Positions 52,711 through 62,293 are shown, counted from the stretch's first letter. The stretch is 64,000 nucleotides of DNA from CAVYTF01 sp963771435 (GCA_963771435.1 CAVYTF010000013.1:1-64000), one strand, 5' to 3'. The notes: generated by a model not told the origin, from the sequence alone. Made by a program: numbers and translations.

Positions 52711-55107
52711 TTATTTTTTTAGTTCATTGATAGTAATAATTGGCTTTAACTCTACCGAATCCTTTTCAGTAACAATATCATTTGCTAATTGAAAACTAGC
52801 TGTCTGTTGGATATTGCTGGACGAGGCACCAATTTTCACGCTGTATGTCCCCTCTTCTGCAACCCAGGAAGAACTGTTAGTATCATACGATGCAAGGCTT
52901 GCCGCGTTTAAGGTAAATACCAGCGTCTGCGATTCCCCCGGCTCCAGCAACCTTGTTTTGGCAAAACCTTTCAACTCTTCTGCTGGTTTGTCTAAATTCT
53001 TTGCAGGGGCGGTCAGGTATAATTCTGCCACTTCTTTACCTGCCACCTTGCCGCTGTTGGTAACAGTAATGGTCGCTGTTATTTTATTATTAAAAGAAGC
53101 GCTGCTCAATTTTAAACTGCCATATTTAAAACTGGTATAAGACATGCCATAACCAAACTCATATGCAGGCTTCACATTGAAAGTATTATAATAACGGTAG
53201 CCGATATAGATACCTTCTTCATAAGTTACCTCCGCAGGTATCTGTTTCATCCCAAAGTTGCCCGTAACCGCCTTTTCAGGAAATTCTTTGCCCGGAAAGT
53301 TCTTCGCCGAAGGTACATCCGCATAATCCATTGGAAACGTTGTTGCCAGTTTTCCTGAAGGATTCACTTTGCCTGTCAATACATCTGTTATAGCATTCCC
53401 CGCTTCCATACCCGGCTGCCAGGCAAGAAGTATCGCGTCAGGCATCTCTCTCCAGCTCGCCACTTCTATAACACCGCCAATATTCAGCACAACAATTACT
53501 TTCTTATTCTTTGCATGAAAAGCATCAGTTACATTTTTAATAAGCGCTTTTTCTCCTGCCGACAGGTAATAATCATCCTCCAATTTTCTGTCAGAACCTT
53601 CTCCTGCATTCCTTCCAATGGTAATGACAGCAACATCAGCATCATTTGCCTTTTGCTGCAATGTTTGCGCATCAACATCCATTTCTCCAATAGGGGCTGG
53701 TTGCGCAAATAAACCTTTTGGTTTCGGGCGTTTAGCCTTCGCATCAGTTATATAATTTGTATAAACAGCTTCAAGGCCTTTATCCGTAACAAAGCCCGCA
53801 TTAGTTAAACCCTTTGTAAAGGAGGTTGTATAGGCCTTGTTCACTTCACCGCTGCCAGTACCTCCCGCTATAATGTCGTAAGATGTATTGCCAAACGCAA
53901 CTACATTTTTTACATTCTTTAAAGGAAGCGCATCGCCTTCATTCTTCAATAATATCATGCCTTCCGCTGCTGCCATTCTTGAAATAGCCGCGTGTTGTTT
54001 CAGGTTAGGCGCATTGCTGAATTTATATTTCTTAAACGATGGGGACTCCAAAATAATGTTCAGGATGGCGGCAACATTCTCATTAAGCACTTTCTCATCA
54101 AGGCTTCCGTCCTTTACCGCAGCAATTATAGCATTGGTCTGTGCAGGCGTCCCGGGCATTAGCAGGTCATTACCCGCTTTCATTTGAGCTACTGCATCCT
54201 TTCCCCCAAACCAATCGGTCATTACAAATCCTCTATAACCCCATTCTTTTCTTAAAATACCGGTAAGTAGGTCATGGCTTTCAGAAGTATAGGTCCCGTT
54301 TATTTTATTATAAGAACTCATCACTGTCCATGGCCTCGAAGCTTTTACAGCCATCTCAAAACCTTTCAGGTAAATTTCTCTCAACGCTCTTTGGCTGATA
54401 TTTTCATTAATACTATTTCTGTCAGTTTCCTCATTATTAGCTGCTAAATGTTTTATAGAAGTGCCAACACCGTTCGATTGTATGCCGTTAACAATGGCCG
54501 TGGTCATGCTTCCCGCTATCAGCGGGTCCTCCGAATAATATTCAAAATTCCTTCCACCCAAAGGGTTACGGTGAATATTCAGGGCAGGGGCAAGTATAAC
54601 ATCAACGCCGTATTCATGCACCTCATTCCCAAAAGCTACACCCACTTTTTTCACAAGTGCAGTGTCCCAGCTTGATGCAAGCAATGTGGCAACAGGGAAC
54701 GCAGTGGCGTAATATGTTTTAGAACTGTCCTTATTTCTGATGGGCTGTATCCTCAATCCCGCAGGCCCGTCAGCAACAACAATAGTAGGAATACAAAGCC
54801 TGGGAATAGCATAGGTAGTGCCTGCCGCACCGGAAACCTTGTCCATCGTCTGCCCTATTACAGGGCCTGAAGGCTCCGGCGAACCAATTGCAGAATCAAG
54901 TTTAGTATCTTTCATCGAAGCAGGTATCATCGCCTTATTCATACCCATACCCACCACAAAGTGCGCCTTTTCTTCAAGCGTCATTGCATTGATTACATCA
55001 GCCAGCGGGCTCTTCCCCAGTTGAGGCAACGGCTTAGCTGTTGGTTGCTGCGCCATTGCAGCAGTTGACAGCATTAAACCCGCAATAAAAACATATTTTT
55101 TTCTCAT
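52711..55107 (-). CDS. Glycoside hydrolase family 3 beta-glucosidase
   Basis: 798 aa from the ATG at 55107, which starts a signal peptide ('VFIAGLMLSTAAMAQ'). GH3 domain 1 carries the Asp nucleophile in 'RGFVMTDWFGG', 'KHLAANNEETDRN' binds substrate; domain 2 has 'GRNAGEGSDR' and 'AWQPGMEAGNAI'; a fibronectin-type III-like C-terminal domain follows ('VTNSGKVAGKEVAELYL'). It is periplasmic and releases glucose from beta-linked glucans. Its products could enter through the nearby MFS carriers. Confidence 0.92.
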   Translation of the reverse strand: MRKKYVFIAGLMLSTAAMAQQPTAKPLPQLGKSPLADVINAMTLEEKAHFVVGMGMNKAMIPASMKDTKLDSAIGSPEPSGPVIGQTMDKVSGAAGTTYAIPRLCIPTIVVADGPAGLRIQPIRNKDSSKTYYATAFPVATLLASSWDTALVKKVGVAFGNEVHEYGVDVILAPALNIHRNPLGGRNFEYYSEDPLIAGSMTTAIVNGIQSNGVGTSIKHLAANNEETDRNSINENISQRALREIYLKGFEMAVKASRPWTVMSSYNKINGTYTSESHDLLTGILRKEWGYRGFVMTDWFGGKDAVAQMKAGNDLLMPGTPAQTNAIIAAVKDGSLDEKVLNENVAAILNIILESPSFKKYKFSNAPNLKQHAAISRMAAAEGMILLKNEGDALPLKNVKNVVAFGNTSYDIIAGGTGSGEVNKAYTTSFTKGLTNAGFVTDKGLEAVYTNYITDAKAKRPKPKGLFAQPAPIGEMDVDAQTLQQKANDADVAVITIGRNAGEGSDRKLEDDYYLSAGEKALIKNVTDAFHAKNKKVIVVLNIGGVIEVASWREMPDAILLAWQPGMEAGNAITDVLTGKVNPSGKLATTFPMDYADVPSAKNFPGKEFPEKAVTGNFGMKQIPAEVTYEEGIYIGYRYYNTFNVKPAYEFGYGMSYTSFKYGSLKLSSASFNNKITATITVTNSGKVAGKEVAELYLTAPAKNLDKPAEELKGFAKTRLLEPGESQTLVFTLNAASLASYDTNSSSWVAEEGTYSVKIGASSSNIQQTASFQLANDIVTEKDSVELKPIITINELKK

Positions 55108-55141
55108 ACAGCTCGGTTGGTACATTTAAAATAAATATCGG

Positions 55142-55155
55142 TTGTAAATTTACAA
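55142..55155. promoter_or_regulatory. Perfect 14-bp palindrome TTGTAAATTTACAA
   Basis: It overlaps the dprA-like stop codon and lies 35 bp upstream of the GH3 start, so it could be an operator for the GH3 gene. AT-rich, so chance is possible. Confidence 0.4.
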
Positions 55156-56187
55156 GTTTAATGTCAATTGATTCTTTTCTTTAGGCTTTGATTTCGGTTT
55201 CTTCTTTGTCTCTTTTTCAACAGTTGCTGTGGGCACTTCCGTCTTTACTGCTTCGGGCTTCTGCAATGTATCCAGGTACTCAATTAATTCATTGCCATTA
55301 CATAAAGGAATGCCTCCCAGCTTAATGAGGTCAATATTTCCTTGCGGCATAGGGTCTAATACTTCCGGGCTTAAAACAAACACCGGCACATTCATTTTCA
55401 GTGCAGATTTCCCCGCATCAAACGTTCCGCTCGCTTTTCCCTCTGCGTCCTTTTCCGGCCCCGAACTTATTACAACAACAGCCTGCGACATCGCAGCAAC
55501 AAGCTTATTTCTTATCATAGCATTTTGCCCGGAGAACTTTTCAAAAGGCAAAAATTGAGTAACAAAAAGCGTGTTCTTCTCCCAGTCCAGGTCTTTCAAC
55601 TCTTTTTTAATGCTGATATGGTTAGCGCCATAGCTAAGTATCATTGTTGTGGTTCCTCCAGCTTCTATTGCCCCAAAGTGTGCGCTCGTATCAACACCTT
55701 TAGCATACCCTGATGTAACGTTATACCCATGCTCAGCAAGGCGCCCTGCAATTTTCTTTGTAAGCAATACCGCAAAGTCAGTAACATCCCTCGCGCCAAC
55801 TATTGAAATTCCCCTCGTGTTCAGAAGCGGCAAATACCCCTTACAAAACAACACTGCAGGCGAGCCATCCTGTAAATTATTAATTACGCTCTTTGGATAC
55901 CGGTCATCATCCACCCCGATTATATGAACTTTCTCACTCTTTAATTTCTCATATTGATTAAATATAGCTTCATCATCCTCAACATTCAAAGCCTGCACCG
56001 TTGCCCTTGAAAGTCTTCCCTTCCCGATTTCTGGTAATAATTCCTGAAGTTCATTATTGCTTAATTCGAATAAGTTACTGATTGATAACCCCGCATTCGT
56101 AAGACAAGTATAAACATAATAAATACTCTTCGCCCCAAATCCTGTAGCATTCAAAAGCTTCAGCCAGTTATATTCTTTGCTTTTCAT
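55150..56187 (-). CDS. DprA/Smf-like (SLOG-fold) protein
   Basis: 345 aa. A helix-hairpin-helix-like N-terminal part is followed by the Rossmann-like DprA core: 'ISIVGARDVTDFA', 'NVTSGYAKGVDTSAHFGAIEAGGTTTMIL' (in parts; canonical SG-A-GID-AAH), and 'VFVLSPEVLDPMPQGN'. A Lys-rich tail replaces the usual C-terminal winged helix. The housekeeping role of DprA is loading RecA on incoming single-stranded DNA. Here the gene overlaps a phosphoribosyltransferase gene by 4 bp, an arrangement noted among conflict or defence systems, so a specialised role is possible. Confidence 0.8.
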   Translation of the reverse strand: MKSKEYNWLKLLNATGFGAKSIYYVYTCLTNAGLSISNLFELSNNELQELLPEIGKGRLSRATVQALNVEDDEAIFNQYEKLKSEKVHIIGVDDDRYPKSVINNLQDGSPAVLFCKGYLPLLNTRGISIVGARDVTDFAVLLTKKIAGRLAEHGYNVTSGYAKGVDTSAHFGAIEAGGTTTMILSYGANHISIKKELKDLDWEKNTLFVTQFLPFEKFSGQNAMIRNKLVAAMSQAVVVISSGPEKDAEGKASGTFDAGKSALKMNVPVFVLSPEVLDPMPQGNIDLIKLGGIPLCNGNELIEYLDTLQKPEAVKTEVPTATVEKETKKKPKSKPKEKNQLTLNL

Positions 56188-56801
56188 CTTTTTGTTCTTG
56201 TTTTCGTAATTGTCAATGCATAAACATTTGCCGCCATCCCTTTATTCATAACAACATCACAAACCGCATTCAGTGTCTCTCCTGAACGGTATAGGTCATC
56301 AAATAAAAGAACATTCACGCCATCCAAAATACCATCCGCTATATCAAATACACCCTTTAAAATTTCTTTTCTCCTTTCGGGCTCTTCAATTTCCTTCAGT
56401 TGCGAGGTCGCTTTCAGTTTACTTAAAATGGTAAAGTCTACAGGCAAGTTACAACATAAACCCATCACTTTTGCAAGCTCATAAACAGGCTGAAAGTCAC
56501 GATTTATATCAGACGGCGGAACAGGTATTATCACATCAAGCTGCCATTTATCTTTGTAGTCATTGACAAATTCCGCAGCACAAACGGCAAGCGCTTTTAC
56601 ATGGCTTTTTTCCTTCCAATATTTTAATTTATACAATTCTTCACCTATCGGTGTGTACTTGGTATCCCATTTTACCCTCCCATGATTATCCAAAATATCA
56701 TTCCCGTCAGCGTCTTTCAGGGCATGGCTTGATAAGGTATGAAAGTCAAGTGCATAGCCCTCCTTCCAATGTCCTCTTAACTTTTGTATATTGAGTTTCA
56801 T
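56184..56801 (-). CDS. ComF-like phosphoribosyltransferase coupled to the DprA-like gene
   Basis: 205 aa. The PRPP-binding motif is 'VLLFDDLYRSGETLNAV' (acidic pair followed by SGxT); 'DVIIPVPPSDINRDFQPVYELAKVM' is the upstream flexible region of ComF-type PRTases. No zinc-finger N-terminus (usual in ComF) is visible. It is the first gene of a two-gene unit with the DprA-like gene (ATGA overlap). The nucleotide substrate is unknown. Confidence 0.82.
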   Translation of the reverse strand: MKLNIQKLRGHWKEGYALDFHTLSSHALKDADGNDILDNHGRVKWDTKYTPIGEELYKLKYWKEKSHVKALAVCAAEFVNDYKDKWQLDVIIPVPPSDINRDFQPVYELAKVMGLCCNLPVDFTILSKLKATSQLKEIEEPERRKEILKGVFDIADGILDGVNVLLFDDLYRSGETLNAVCDVVMNKGMAANVYALTITKTRTKR

Positions 56802-56838
56802 ATTGGCCTTCCGCTATAAAACCATCACCACAAACCCT

Positions 56839-57510
56839 TCAATAAGCCTCAACCTTCTTAACCGCATAGTCTATCATTTTAAGCAGCCCATCAGTTCTGT
56901 CCACAGCCCAACCATGATACAGGTCACGGATCAGTATCAACGTCGCATGAACCTGCTTCGGGTCTCTCGATGCCCTGTCAAATATCACTTTCGCCACTTC
57001 GCCCTCCACTTTCATCATCCTGTTTTGGTCTTCATATACTTTAAACAACGATGCAACAGTTTCCCCATCCACTTTGCTCATCACATTATTATTCACAGCA
57101 ATTGTCCATGCCTCATTATCCAGGTAACGGTACAAAATACCATCAGGAGCTATGAGTTTCAAATGAAATTCATCATTGGAAACAAGGCTATCCTGCAAAC
57201 TTTTACTCACCAGCACAGAATCTATATTCTTCAGCACCTGCGCATCATACGCTTTCATTTCCAGTATAGCAGTCTTGTTATGGTTCAGTTCGGCCACTAT
57301 ATCCTTCAATACACTCCTCGTATTTTCCTTATCATGAATATTATTAAAATATTCAGTAAGAATAAGCGCCAGCAACACACTAAAGATGATCAGCAACGAC
57401 TCTCCCAAATACTCTTTCCAGTCCCTTATAGTATAAACAGACACCTTCTCCTTAGCAGGTTTCAATTCCTGTTCCGGCATTTCTTCTTTATCTATCGTTT
57501 CTTCTTCCAT
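56839..57510 (-). CDS. Membrane-anchored hypothetical protein
   Basis: 223 aa with an acidic, Glu-rich cytoplasmic N-terminus, one transmembrane segment ('LLIIFSVLLALILTEYF', about residues 37-54) and a helical domain. Similar one-TM Bacteroidota proteins ('ILIALQINNWNE'-type) are frequent but uncharacterised. It precedes the 205-aa PRTase gene by ~40 bp in the same direction, which may be chance. Confidence 0.65.
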   Translation of the reverse strand: MEEETIDKEEMPEQELKPAKEKVSVYTIRDWKEYLGESLLIIFSVLLALILTEYFNNIHDKENTRSVLKDIVAELNHNKTAILEMKAYDAQVLKNIDSVLVSKSLQDSLVSNDEFHLKLIAPDGILYRYLDNEAWTIAVNNNVMSKVDGETVASLFKVYEDQNRMMKVEGEVAKVIFDRASRDPKQVHATLILIRDLYHGWAVDRTDGLLKMIDYAVKKVEAY

Positions 57511-57545
57511 TGGGTTTATAATGTTAGTAATATTTTCTAGCCCTG

Positions 57546-57704
57546 CTAATGTTTCTTTTTCTCAAACTTCGATCTTCTTTCTTCAAAATATTTCTTCAAC
57601 TCTTCAAAGTTCATATTTTGAGTCTCAGCGCTGATTTTATCTCTTGTTTCACGCATAAATTTTACAGCATCAAATTCTTTATTAGTTACTTCTTTAGTCT
57701 TCAT
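57546..57704 (-). CDS. Small antitoxin-like protein (52 aa)
   Basis: MKTKEVTNKEFDAVKFMRE then RDKISAETQNMNFEELKKYF then a short basic tail. This resembles the small 'FDAVKxMRxxRDK...EELxxYF' antitoxin-like family that often precedes PIN or RelE toxins. No toxin follows: the next gene in the same direction is the membrane protein, 35 bp away. Below the usual size cut-off and therefore easily missed. Confidence 0.6.
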   Translation of the reverse strand: MKTKEVTNKEFDAVKFMRETRDKISAETQNMNFEELKKYFEERRSKFEKKKH

Positions 57705-57721
57705 TATATATTTTTTCTTAC

Positions 57722-57770
57722 GCCGCCGTTGGTGTGGGTATAGCCTTTCAGTTTGGCTTCACCAACGGCA
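57722..57770. repeat. Hairpin with 10-bp perfect stem
   Basis: GCCGTTGGTG and CACCAACGGC around a ~25-nt loop, 20 bp upstream of the 52-aa gene. Resembles in layout, not sequence, the CGGTGGGTG hairpins at 8363 and 32020. Confidence 0.55.
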
Positions 57771-57872
57771 AACAATAAGCTAAGTTAAAATTAATCTTTT
57801 TGGGTAGGAAATAGATACTGATATAAGAATGTCTCGCCTTTTTTAGGCTCCTTGTTGGCGGACTTTTTATCA

Positions 57873-57942
57873 TGCCTCCTAGGGGCAAAATAGTAATAGA
57901 AAACTATCAATAAAAGGTACACAAGCTCCGTAGGAGCGATAT
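57873..57942 (+). repeat. Dispersed two-palindrome element, copy 2
   Basis: TGCCTCCTAGGGGCAAAATA, TAGTAATAGA, spacer, GCTCCGTAGGAGCGA. Aligned with the copy at 16949-17019 in the opposite orientation; both hairpins are kept by compensating changes. The gap 57705-57949 contains no other gene. Confidence 0.75.
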
Positions 57943-57949
57943 TAAAACA

Positions 57950-60898
57950 TTAATGCGCAAGAACCACTTTCTTCGAGTACGTTTTCACCCCGTCAAAAAC
58001 CTCAACATAATATATCCCTTGTGCGCCATGCAGGTTTATCTCCCAACTGGTAGCTTTCGTTTTATTGCTTGCGTTATATACAGCCTTCCCCAAACTATTA
58101 AATATCAAAATACTTTGAACATTCATTTTGTTGTTGGTGCTGATAAAGAAATGCCCGTTATTAGGGTTGGGGAAAACAAAAATGGGGTCATTATCCGTAA
58201 AGGTTATCGAATCAGTCGTCACTTTTATATCCGTTATCTCAGGTTCTGGTAATGTAGCGGCTACTGTAAACGACTGACTCAGTACCGAACTCCAAAGATT
58301 ACTATTCTGTTCAAAACGGATGTGGAACCAGTGCGTACCGGTTGAAAGGCTTGTTGCAGATACTACGTTATTGAACGTATAATTTGACTGGGCATTTACA
58401 GTCCCGGTCACTTTAGCAGAATAGCTATTATCAAACCAGTACTCATAATTGGTAATATTTGATACGCTGCCCGCTGAAGCATTATAATAAATAAACTGGC
58501 TCACAACGGAGCTCCAGTTGCCCGTGCTGTCCTTAAACCGGATATGATAATTATGTAGTCCCGCTGATAAGCTGCTTAAACTGATACCCGAGTTTAAGGT
58601 ATAAATAGCTTGGCCGCCAACAGTAGTGCTTGTTTTACCAACGTAATTATTATCAAACCAGTACTCATACCCTGTAATTTTTGCCACGCTGGAAGTAGTA
58701 CCATTATAATAAATAAACTGGCTCACAACGGCGCTCCAGTTGCCAGATGTATCCTTAAACCTGATATGATAATCATGCAACCCTGTTGATAAGCTGCCTA
58801 AGTTAATATTGGTATTTAAGGTATAAATAGCTTGTCCGGTAACGGTAGCGCTTGTTTTAGCTGCATAATTATTATCAAACCAGTATTCATAGCCATTGAT
58901 TTTTGCTACGCTGGCAGTCGAAGCATTATAATAGAAGAATTGGCTTACAACAGAACTCCACGCACCCGATGTATCCTTAAACCGCGCATGATAGGCATGT
59001 AATCCTGATGTTAAACTGCTCAAACTAAGTGCAGAGTTTAAAGTGTAAATACTTTTCCCTGTAACTGTTTTGCTTGTTTTAGCCGCATAATTATTATCAA
59101 ACCAGTATTCATAACCTTTAATATTATTACTTCCAAAAGTTTGTGCATTTTGTATAAAAAATTGGCTTATCGGGCTGCTCCAGTTATTATTATTGTCTTT
59201 AAATCGTATATGGAAACTATGCAACCCCTGTGTAAGCGCTGCCGTTGAAATGCTTGAGGTAAAACTATAAATATTTGTAACAGGGCTACTCCCTGTATCT
59301 TTATTCGCATAGTTATTATCAAACCAATATTCATATCCGGTAATATTATTTTTACCAACAACCACGCCATTAGCGCAGTTATAAGATATTGCCCAACCTG
59401 CCGTGGGTGAAGTGGAAGTTGCTGAAAAGCTTAGTGTAAAAGAATTACCGCTTGTTATAATATCGCTTGGCACTGTGCTTCCCGATGTACTGATTAATAA
59501 TTTAGAGCTTGTTGATGGCCCATCATATATTTTTACATTATCTCCTGGTTGTGTATTAAAATCAATAAAATGTATATCAACTGTACTGGCTCCTGTAGGA
59601 GCTATGGTGTAAGTATAATTTTCATTAGTATTATAAGTTCTGAAAGGTCCTCCCGAACTAAAAAGAGTATCACTACAGGGAACTGTACTGCAAGTTGAAA
59701 ATTTATCACTGATTAAATTCCAGTAATCGTTATTAGTACCGTTATCAAACCCTAAACGCCACATCCCCACTCCCGCTAAGCCCCATTCATTAACTATATC
59801 AAAGCGTTTGCCCATACTGTAAACATTATCTATAAACAGCATAGAATCCTTGCTATTTTTAGTGAAAGGAAAATAATAAGAGTAACTGCTTGTATCAAAC
59901 ATTCTGTCGCTATATACTGTATTAGCGGCTGCGGCGTATTGCTCATAAGTTACTGCCACACCATTCCCTCCGGTTCTGGTGCTGTACAATGCCAAGCCAT
60001 TCGTTTGCCACTTATACCCATAATAGGGCAGTACTAATATTAATTTACTATTTGGTATTTGACTGGTATGTATGAATGAATTAACTGACCTTTCTAGGCT
60101 GCCCCTGTCATTTGAACCACCTGTTTGAAAAGTATAAAGCGGGTCAGTTGGCCCTACTGTCTTTGGGTTTGTAACTCCGGCGTAATAATAATCATACCCC
60201 ATCAGAAGAAATGTATTTACATAAGAACTTAATGCAGCGCCATTAAAAACAGCGTAACTTAATCCTTGCATGTCAATTGAAATATCTATATTACTGATAG
60301 AAGGCTTCAAATAATTATAGAGTGATTCAATAAAAGAAGTAAACGTAGCCTGTTGACTGGAACTCATCGCTTCAAAATCAATATTCAGGCTATGAATTTT
60401 GCCGCTTTGCATGGCTTTTAAAACATCAGCAAAGAAAGTATTAACAGCAGTGGAGTTACCAAAAAAGGTACCTGTTCCCGATAACATAGATGCACACAGC
60501 ACTACATTAACTCCATTAGTAACCGCAGCCTGCACGCCGCCGTCAGTGCTCCAGGTATTTAAATTAAATTTTGCTTGTTTTGTATCTGGGGCGCCCGTAA
60601 TTGTATCAACAGCATACTGAAAATAACAAAAGTCCGAGAGCAGGTTCCATTGAAAGCTTGAGTAGGTTGTTACGGGCTGATAAAAACCAAATACCCTTTT
60701 TGTCCATTGGCAGGAGGAAGAAGTATTTACAAGTGATTTCAGATAGTTAGGATGTGTTACCAAAAAAATACTGTCTGTTTCTTCATTTATTGTTTTGTGA
60801 TATTTTTGGTAATAATCCCTTTCGTATTGGGTTATTGATTGCGCATGAACTGTCATAACCATGAGCGCCGTTATCACTGATAGTATTATCTTTCTCAT
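57950..60898 (-). CDS. Secreted multidomain GH18-like protein with T9SS sorting domain
   Basis: 982 aa. Signal peptide 1-20; GH18 (chitinase-like) domain about 60-400 with 'IHSLNIDFEAM' (D174 and E176 in the positions of the GH18 DxE) and 'PNSKLILVLPYYGYKW'; a CUB-like domain about 404-510 ('GDNVKIYDGPSTSSKLL'); five repeats of ~75 residues starting '(I/K)xGYEYWFDNNY' and ending 'VVSQFxYYN'; and a type A T9SS C-terminal domain ('PNPNNGHFFIS' ... 'IYYVEVF'). It is likely to degrade or bind chitin-like or peptidoglycan-like polymers outside the cell. The repeats are probably binding modules; they match no common family that I recognise. Confidence 0.85.
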   Translation of the reverse strand: MRKIILSVITALMVMTVHAQSITQYERDYYQKYHKTINEETDSIFLVTHPNYLKSLVNTSSSCQWTKRVFGFYQPVTTYSSFQWNLLSDFCYFQYAVDTITGAPDTKQAKFNLNTWSTDGGVQAAVTNGVNVVLCASMLSGTGTFFGNSTAVNTFFADVLKAMQSGKIHSLNIDFEAMSSSQQATFTSFIESLYNYLKPSISNIDISIDMQGLSYAVFNGAALSSYVNTFLLMGYDYYYAGVTNPKTVGPTDPLYTFQTGGSNDRGSLERSVNSFIHTSQIPNSKLILVLPYYGYKWQTNGLALYSTRTGGNGVAVTYEQYAAAANTVYSDRMFDTSSYSYYFPFTKNSKDSMLFIDNVYSMGKRFDIVNEWGLAGVGMWRLGFDNGTNNDYWNLISDKFSTCSTVPCSDTLFSSGGPFRTYNTNENYTYTIAPTGASTVDIHFIDFNTQPGDNVKIYDGPSTSSKLLISTSGSTVPSDIITSGNSFTLSFSATSTSPTAGWAISYNCANGVVVGKNNITGYEYWFDNNYANKDTGSSPVTNIYSFTSSISTAALTQGLHSFHIRFKDNNNNWSSPISQFFIQNAQTFGSNNIKGYEYWFDNNYAAKTSKTVTGKSIYTLNSALSLSSLTSGLHAYHARFKDTSGAWSSVVSQFFYYNASTASVAKINGYEYWFDNNYAAKTSATVTGQAIYTLNTNINLGSLSTGLHDYHIRFKDTSGNWSAVVSQFIYYNGTTSSVAKITGYEYWFDNNYVGKTSTTVGGQAIYTLNSGISLSSLSAGLHNYHIRFKDSTGNWSSVVSQFIYYNASAGSVSNITNYEYWFDNSYSAKVTGTVNAQSNYTFNNVVSATSLSTGTHWFHIRFEQNSNLWSSVLSQSFTVAATLPEPEITDIKVTTDSITFTDNDPIFVFPNPNNGHFFISTNNKMNVQSILIFNSLGKAVYNASNKTKATSWEINLHGAQGIYYVEVFDGVKTYSKKVVLAH

Positions 60899-60992
60899 AG
60901 TCTTGTTTTTTATGCTTCCGCATTAAGGGTTACATACAAATAAGAGGTTGCATGGGTATTATTGCATTTGGATGTCAATAAGTTTTTACTCC

Positions 60993-62045
60993 TTAATTAT
61001 TCTGTGCCGCTACCGTTATTTTCACATTCAAAGTTCCCTGGCTCGTCGTGGTGGGTATAGAAGAGAACTGTATATGCGGGTTATAAGGCACTCCCCCCTG
61101 CTTAAAGGGTGCAGTTGTTCCAAAAATACCTACATCCGTGCCGTCTGTGCCATAGTTCTTACCTGGTGAGGTTGATATTAAAGCATAATTATCTGTATAG
61201 CTGTAAAGATATGGACTGGCTAAAAGGCCTGCAGCATTAACAAATATCTTACTTTGGCTAACGTTAAAAAGATTATTTAAACTCGTGCCTGGCAAAACAA
61301 AAGTATCTACAGCAAAAAGATTATTATAAAAAATATTGCCACTGCAGCTATAACTATTACCCGGATTATTAAGATTATAAAAGAAAATATTATTTTTAAA
61401 TGTAGAATTAGTAATATTCCACAACAAGTAATATGTACCACTCAATGCATAGCTTGAAAAAATATTATTAATAAATTGATTTCCTTGTCCAAAAACTTCA
61501 AAAACGCTAAAAAAACATTTTGAAAAAAAGCAATTTTGCACTTCTTGCCCATTTACATAATCATCAAAAATATCTTCATTAAAAGAAAGATTGTTTGCTG
61601 TGGCAGGACTCGAACTACCTAAAGTTAAAGGGCTATTATTATTAAAGTGGCAACGATTAATGCTATAATTTACTACTCCCTGGTTTGCTGCATTTGACCC
61701 AAAATATATGTTTGTATTATAAAAATAAATCCCAGTCATCGAACCATTACTTGCACCGGAAGTAATGTAAGTAATGCTGCTGTGCGTTATTTGTGTTAAC
61801 CCTGTTGCAACGGTAGAATCTGGGTTATAGCCAACACCTATTAAATTATATGCTTTATTAATAGGAGAGTCCAATGCAAAACTCCCTCCGGGTATATATA
61901 CATTATCCCCGTTTTGTGCAACCATTACAGCACTGTCAAGCGTAGAGTAAAACGTCGTGCTTCCGTTGTGCAGCACGCCAATTACGTTTTGTCCATAACC
62001 AGCAAAGCACGCAGCAAACAATAAGATCGTTAGAGAAAGTTTCAT
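60993..62045 (-). CDS. Secreted right-handed beta-helix-like protein
   Basis: 350 aa with a signal peptide ('LSLTILLFAACFAGYGQ'). The mature part is rich in Asn, Ser, Tyr and Phe with repeated 'NNIFxxx', 'FKNNIFFYN', 'GNIFYNNLF' runs, as in parallel beta-helix (pectate-lyase-like or 'right-handed parallel beta-helix repeat') proteins. It has 'GLTQITHSSITYITSGASNGSMTGIYFYN'-type turns (in parts). No T9SS domain or catalytic motif is obvious. It lies 94 bp upstream of the GH18 gene in the same direction, so both may act on one substrate. Confidence 0.65.
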   Translation of the reverse strand: MKLSLTILLFAACFAGYGQNVIGVLHNGSTTFYSTLDSAVMVAQNGDNVYIPGGSFALDSPINKAYNLIGVGYNPDSTVATGLTQITHSSITYITSGASNGSMTGIYFYNTNIYFGSNAANQGVVNYSINRCHFNNNSPLTLGSSSPATANNLSFNEDIFDDYVNGQEVQNCFFSKCFFSVFEVFGQGNQFINNIFSSYALSGTYYLLWNITNSTFKNNIFFYNLNNPGNSYSCSGNIFYNNLFAVDTFVLPGTSLNNLFNVSQSKIFVNAAGLLASPYLYSYTDNYALISTSPGKNYGTDGTDVGIFGTTAPFKQGGVPYNPHIQFSSIPTTTSQGTLNVKITVAAQNN

Positions 62046-62263
62046 GTTGTTAAGTTTTTAAAAGTTGGTAAAGATGTTTTTTTTACAGGGAAATTAAATG
62101 TTGTTTTTGCAGGGTCTAAAGGCGCAATCAATTATTTATTTAAAACGAAAAGTTAATTCTCACCAAATGTATAAACAATTCTACCAAAACAAAAAAAATA
62201 TTTTTAACCACTGCTCCCTCTTTGTATCTCTTTGTGCCTTAGAGCCTTTGTTGCCCATTCCTT

Positions 62264-62293
62264 TTTTCCTTTTTCCTTTTTCCTTTTTACTTC
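62264..62293. repeat. CCTTTTT microsatellite
   Basis: Four 7-bp CCTTTTT units upstream of the 239-aa gene, inside a 310-bp pyrimidine-rich gap without any supportable gene. Confidence 0.6.

Noticed and set aside
56791..57540. 249-aa plus-strand frame
   Set aside because: Antisense of the membrane protein; His/Phe/Tyr-rich without a family.
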